Position numbers and translations under genes: made by a program. A stretch of 64,000 nucleotides of DNA from Nematopogon swammerdamellus (taxonomy: Eukaryota; Arthropoda; Insecta; Lepidoptera; Adelidae), in assembly GCA_946902875.1 (NCBI GenBank), contig OX336342.1, positions 11,773,523-11,837,522 of the forward strand. Direction: 5' to 3'. Every line of letters starts with the position of its first letter. The first letter of the stretch is position 1. Below the pieces are notes generated by a model, which was given only the letters and a program-made list of their open reading frames with translations, made no database searches and was not told the DNA's origin. Of the stretch, positions 60,701-64,000 are shown piece after piece.

Positions 60701-63700
60701 GAGACCACAGCGCACAGTTCAGATGCACCCAACGGTCAACATCACAATTGAGCAATCTAGACACTCCGTCTGCGACGCCGTCTCCCTGTATTCCACACAG
60801 CTCGCATTTACGCAAGTCCTCGGCCGGTTTAACAGGCATAATGGCGACGCCTGTACGAAAAACAAGCTCAGTGAGTTCACGATCAGTGGGGCGTTTATAT
60901 TTGGTAGGTGGAGCGATGCAGCCCGGCGACCACGCCTTGTAGCGGACGCCGCGGAACCGTTCCGGCTCCTCCGCTTCTTCCTCGCTCCGCTTGTCGTCGC
61001 TGTCCGTCTTCATGTCCTCGGTGAGGCCAGCCACATCGTCCACCACTTCCTTCATCAGCTCATCATTGTCGAGGGAATCAATAAACGAAAGGTCCATTTT
61101 CTCATCTTTGATGTCTGGTTTTATGTCCAGATCGTCCGTCTCCATGCTTTCGGTAGAGGCCGTATCAAAATCGTCTCGATCCTTAGAGGTATTAGTATCA
61201 ATTTCGGATTTATCGTCTCCGATGATGTTCCTCGATTTTCCGTCGAGAATTATGTTAGTCGGTCTCCAAGCGAAGCTTTCGTAGCATTGTGTACTGCAGA
61301 AGTACAGCTCAGAATCACTATCACAAAGAATGTCTTCACCGTTGTTTTTGTTGGCAGATAGTAGGGGAAACTCTGAGGCTTTAGCTCTGACTACCGAATC
61401 CAGTATGACGACATCACAGTGACGACAAAATTTTGCAGCTCCATTCAAGATGCTTTGGATGTCGATTGGCATTCCTTCCTTACCGTCTCTGCCCTTCGAA
61501 CGGTATAAGCCTAATTTGTGAGAAGGTGGTGTTGCAGTTCTCTCTATGATTTGATAAGCGGTTGGAGCTGGAATGTGTAAAATACCAGCTAGTTCTCTGA
61601 GGACACCGAGAATATCTTCAGCAGCTCCTGATGTCAAAGTTAGTGTTACTGTGACATTCTCATTGCTTTCTGTACTTCCAGGAGAATCAATCATTTTAGG
61701 TTTGAGTGGTGAAATGGTGTCAACTTTGGCAGCCTTCTGATTGTCGTTTTCATCTCTGACATCATATAAAGATACCGGTTTTACTCTAATTGGCACTGGT
61801 GCTATAATAGGTATGATTGGAGAGATGCGACCGGAGATTCCAGAATCGCTATCTTCATCTTCTTCCTCATCATCGATGAGTTTGAGCCCTGGGAATCTGT
61901 TTGGTGACTCGATATCCATACATTCAGGACTTGAACAGCTAACAATGCTGTCTGGAGTATCAGTGTCTCTCTCTTTGCAGATGAAGTCTAGTTTCTTATC
62001 TTCTGCGTCGTCATCAAATCTGATTGGTGGGAATTCTTGATCATAGAATCCTCTCTGTGTGGAAGCTGGAGTCTTTTCCGGTGGTGGTTCTTCATCACCG
62101 AAAGGCTTGGTGTTGTAATAATCAGCAACATTTGGTATTCGAGCATTGCCAAATTCACCTGTTAGGTCTCCTTTCATTGTATCATAGTCTTTAGTCTTTA
62201 ATTTGGTGAGATCACCAGATCCAAATACAGGACACACTGCAAAATTGGTGTACAGTGTGGGTTCCTGTACTTGCATAGGAGGAAGCTGTCTCAATTGAAT
62301 CATCAAGTTATCTATGAATGTATCATAGTCTTCTTCCAATTTTGATGCTTTTCTGGGTCGTTTCTTTGCTTGATTAGCATTATTATTGCTTTCCAAAGTG
62401 CCCTTCATGCTGTTCTGCATTTGTCTTCTCTTTTGTTGGTATTCACGACGCTTTCGCTTCTTCGCTTCTGAAGGTGTTTCTGGAAGGACACTCTCAGAGT
62501 TGGTCTCCATTCCAGTTCCCTCAGGAAATTCTTCTTTCAATGGATGTTCTAACTTGCATTGATCTGACGCTGTCGACACACCGGAAGCCGCAGATTGCTG
62601 TGAACTTTCATCTAGAAGTTCTTTTTTGACGTCCAATGGAGTAAATGGTCTTTGCACTGGGCTCTGTTGAGGTGGTAACACTTCCTTCTTGATAATCTGC
62701 TGAAGATTGTTGTCAGCATTTATAGATTGATACATTGGAATTGTTTTCACAGTTGGGGTTTCAGCAAGTACCAATTGCTCATCTTTCGGTAGACCTATCT
62801 GAATATTCGTAGGTTTCCTGACATCCATTAGTGACTGTGTTGTAGTTTGTACGGTTACAGGTGGTAGAGATGACGTAGGAGTGACTACACTAGTCTGCAG
62901 TGGCCTTGTGATGAAAGACTCGCGTGTTGTGAGCTGCCGAGGTGAGTTTTTAGGAATTTCAACTTCCTGCGGCATTGTCAGAGCAGGTGGGGGAATTGAA
63001 GGTCGAGCCAACTGTGCTTCTAAAGATGTAATAGATCCTAGGGCTGGGGCAGTTCTTTGGATGGTCATAGGTCTAGAAGGTTGGATTGTTGAAGCTGTAG
63101 TACTTGCAGTAGTTGTTTGAAGTAACTGCTTCAACAAAACATTTTGAGATTCATCTCCTCTTTGAACGGTTGTCAAATGCATTCCTTTGATTCCCATATC
63201 ACCTGTAGTAGGTCCACTCGGTTCATCTGTCTCCATGGGTTCAGATTTCACTATAACAGATTCTACGCTGTGCCTTTTCGTCGGTTGTATGTGTCCCACT
63301 ATAACTTCACTTTTTGCTTCATCGGTGGACTTTGATCTCTTGAGAGGTGAAGTCAATTGTGTGTGTAGAAGAGTTGAAGAAGTAATCATATTTATTGATG
63401 TCGGTACTTTTTGACCATAAGATGTGTTCAAGATATTGTGAGCGTGAATCATAGCAATGTTGGACTGACTATCTTGACTACCAGGTGCTTTAGCAGACAT
63501 CACTAGTGCTGGTGGCTGACTTGAGCTTATATTCTGAGAACTAAATGACATATTTCCCATTGATAATTGTCGTGTCGGTTGCAATAAAGTAGTGCTGAGA
63601 ATACTAGAAGCCATCATTTGAGTTTTTTGGTTTGTGCTAGTAATAGTGCTTACAGAACTACTGGTGTGCCCAGCGGAGACTGCAGATGACAATCCACTGT

Positions 63701-64000
63701 GAATTTTAGAGAGAGCAGGCATCTGGATTACTTGCTGAGTCGCTGATATAGGATTCTGAGATTCGGATGCTTCTGGTACATTAACATTGGAGACCAAAGG
63801 TGACAGAGCTGGCGATTTTGTCAGTGGGCTTGGCATTGAAACAGGTGAGAGGTTTGGAGAAGAATTTGGGGAGCGGCGACCTTGACTTATGCCAGACAGA
63901 GTGTTCACACGAGATCCTAAAACCAATGCCGAACTCATAGGCTCTGTGCTATTCATGGATGTGCTAATACTGCTCTGTTTCTCTATTTGTCGATGCATGG
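51740..64000 (-). CDS. trr: Histone H3K4 methyltransferase, KMT2C/D class (trithorax-related), C-terminal part
   Basis: Catalytic subunit of a COMPASS-like complex that monomethylates H3K4 at enhancers. Exons, transcript order: >64000-60483, 60369-60151, 59608-59453, 58705-58567, 56742-56457, 53852-53723, 52833-52651, 51832-51740. All GT-AG and in phase. The first exon alone gives 1172 residues: Ser/Thr/Pro-rich, an LLKQLLQ receptor-box-like motif, a basic KKRKRREYQQKRRQMQ stretch, acidic regions, a C-x2-C zinc patch (KFCRHCDVVIL), then the extended PHD finger (RKCELCG to YCASHAPK). Next are FYRN/FYRC (RVYVSRDEQRQ, GEDLFGLTEPAVVRV), the WDR5-binding Win motif GCARAEP, and SET (GLGLYAARDIEKHTM, ARYINHSCQPNC, LAYDYKF). 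Post-SET is CMCGAPNCRKWMN. ARYINHSC and the RKWMN end favour KMT2C/D over KMT2A/trx. The N-terminus is outside the window. Confidence 0.95.
52287..52577. mobile_element. 291-bp MITE with TAA target duplication, in a trr intron
   Basis: Ends TGCTGCGTATCCATTAGAG and CTCTAGTGGATACGCGGCT are imperfect inverted repeats. TAA flanks both sides (52284-52286, 52578-52580), fitting a PIF/Harbinger-like TWA target. The interior repeats AGCAGCCTC/GAGGCTGCT motifs. Confidence 0.75.
52985..53225. repeat. Dispersed repeat split by a MITE
   Basis: TATAAAGTCTTCCCCCTTTA then CGGCTGGTTTCAAG and TATCT on the left, and ACAGTTCAGGTGTAATCACC on the right, match the continuous copy at 51355-51422. Located in the trr intron 52833-53723. 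Confidence 0.75.
53032..53194. mobile_element. 163-bp MITE with GGGCGCCACACACC ends
   Basis: Ends GGGCGCCACACACCTTCAA and TTGAAGGTGTGTGGCGCCC are perfect inverted repeats, continued by ATTAATATTGCGCAAGT. The paralogous copy at 51355-51422 shows the site without it. Confidence 0.88.
53270..53390 (-). mobile_element. Non-LTR 3' end fragment
   Basis: Complement of CGAATGTCCATGGGCGTCGC and GGTGGATCGGCGCC with an A-rich tail, same family as 30560-30870. In a trr intron. Confidence 0.65.
54172..54225 (-). mobile_element. Short RTE 3' end fragment
   Basis: CATCACCATCAGCCC and GGTCCACTGCTGGAAGTAGA match the 3' end of the RTE copy at 46884-46935. Too short to carry coding sequence. Confidence 0.55.
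54600..54860. mobile_element. SINE-like and non-LTR tail fragments
   Basis: AGCTCAGCCACCCGTAAGGT then GTCTAACGC near 54620 matches the non-LTR 3' end family. GGCACGGGTGGCTTTGCCCA with CACACTCAGCGAGACGCCAT (54683-54805) resembles the second SINE head at 58021-58130. Both degenerate. Confidence 0.45.
54883..54902. repeat. Short run of the insect telomere motif (CCTAA)
   Basis: CTAACCTAACCTAACCTAGG, about three and a half units of CCTAA/TTAGG. Too short to be a telomere; an interstitial trace or chance. Confidence 0.6.
55880..56110. repeat. GC-rich imperfect inverted repeat in a trr intron
   Basis: GGCGGCGCCGCGCGCGCGAT with CGTGCAAGCTAG on the left and GTTGCACGATCGCGTTAG with GCTGCGCCGCCG on the right. 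GCGAGCAAGCGAAGC-like motifs inside. Possibly a MITE of the GC-rich type seen at 33-44 kb. Confidence 0.5.
57079..57741. mobile_element. Inverted-repeat element in a trr intron
   Basis: Both ends read, inverted, AAGGTCTTTT and ACTGACGAGCCTTAAA. Arms of about 130 bp also share TCTGTATCGGAA, AATTATAA and AAAAAGGGGGTAACATTTTT. The interior is AT-rich without an ORF. Confidence 0.75.
57800..57965 (+). pseudogene. Non-LTR 3' end fragment with ACA tail
   Basis: FMEVIGWLGWLENEGFYMKL and CRPRANPKTSN, then an AACAACAACAACAAC tail, match the 3' end of the fragment at 5940-6290 ([13 protein letters not shown] and tail). Confidence 0.6.
58021..58515 (+). mobile_element. SINE, full copy with second head type
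   Basis: Head ATGTAAACCAGCATGGGTGG, CAATGGTGCAGTCGACAGAG and CTCCTCGCGAAACC. The body from about 58262 has TAGGTCCCTTCCCTTGCACC, TTAGGTGGTAGGCT, GGGTTGGTACCACC, CAGTATAGCCAGCAAT, AAGTCTCCAGTATGG and GGCCCCTCTGACTCAGTC, ending in AATTACATTAAAAAAAAAC. The body shares blocks in order with the 5S-headed SINE. Confidence 0.65.
59125..59310 (+). repeat. Dispersed repeat, same family as 7961-8200
   Basis: CCGAGTCATGCAGCAGGTGG, GCCTTACTTGCTGCTTGATA and CTGCAGCACAACGCCGACTA, in the order of the 8030-8200 copy. In a trr intron. Confidence 0.7.

Noticed and set aside
60450..61361. A 303-residue plus-strand ORF opposite trr
   Set aside because: No family motif, and it is antisense to the ePHD and acidic regions that clearly code on the minus strand.

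Overview
The window looks like nuclear DNA of a lepidopteran insect (moth or butterfly). It is AT-rich and has intron-split genes with GT-AG boundaries. It carries mariner, jockey-like, RTE-like, hAT-type and foldback/MITE elements, plus the 'GCTTTTGCCCGCG' class of dispersed repeat that I associate with Lepidoptera. The order is inferred from gene similarity and repeat style; no search was run.

Four protein genes are visible. (1) 1330-19337, + strand: cytosolic carboxypeptidase 5 (CCP5/AGBL5-like), 15 exons seen, first exon(s) missing. (2) 26271-30161, - strand: the COPII GTPase Sar1, complete at 193 aa in four coding exons. (3) 42905-45885, + strand: ribosomal protein S14 (uS11), complete at 151 aa in two coding exons. 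(4) 51740-64000, - strand: the C-terminal part of a KMT2C/D-type histone H3K4 methyltransferase (trithorax-related, trr), eight exons, running off the right edge. Exon joins were worked out by hand; reading phase agrees across every junction.

The genes are unrelated housekeeping functions (tubulin deglutamylation, ER export, translation, enhancer chromatin), and I see no operon-like logic. CCP5 and Sar1 converge, Sar1 and RpS14 diverge, RpS14 and trr converge. The rest is dense in mobile DNA. CCP5 introns hold a decayed mariner with a small retroelement inside it, an exact 84-bp x4 minisatellite and a SINE with a 5S-rRNA-like head. The Sar1-RpS14 interval (30-43 kb) is packed with inverted-repeat elements, including two interlocked foldbacks (39.35-42.06 kb). 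The RpS14-trr interval holds a transposon nest at least four levels deep (46.2-49.1 kb), whose order can be read from target-site duplications and matching broken ends.

The most unusual signals are the tRNA/5S chimeric SINE and its modular relatives, the interlocked foldbacks, the nested elements, a CCP5-specific insert with paired CxxC motifs between the two halves of the catalytic domain, and a 482-bp inverted-repeat element that starts 62 bp past the Sar1 stop codon and probably supplies its 3' end. I found no CRISPR, operon, phage or clear tRNA gene.
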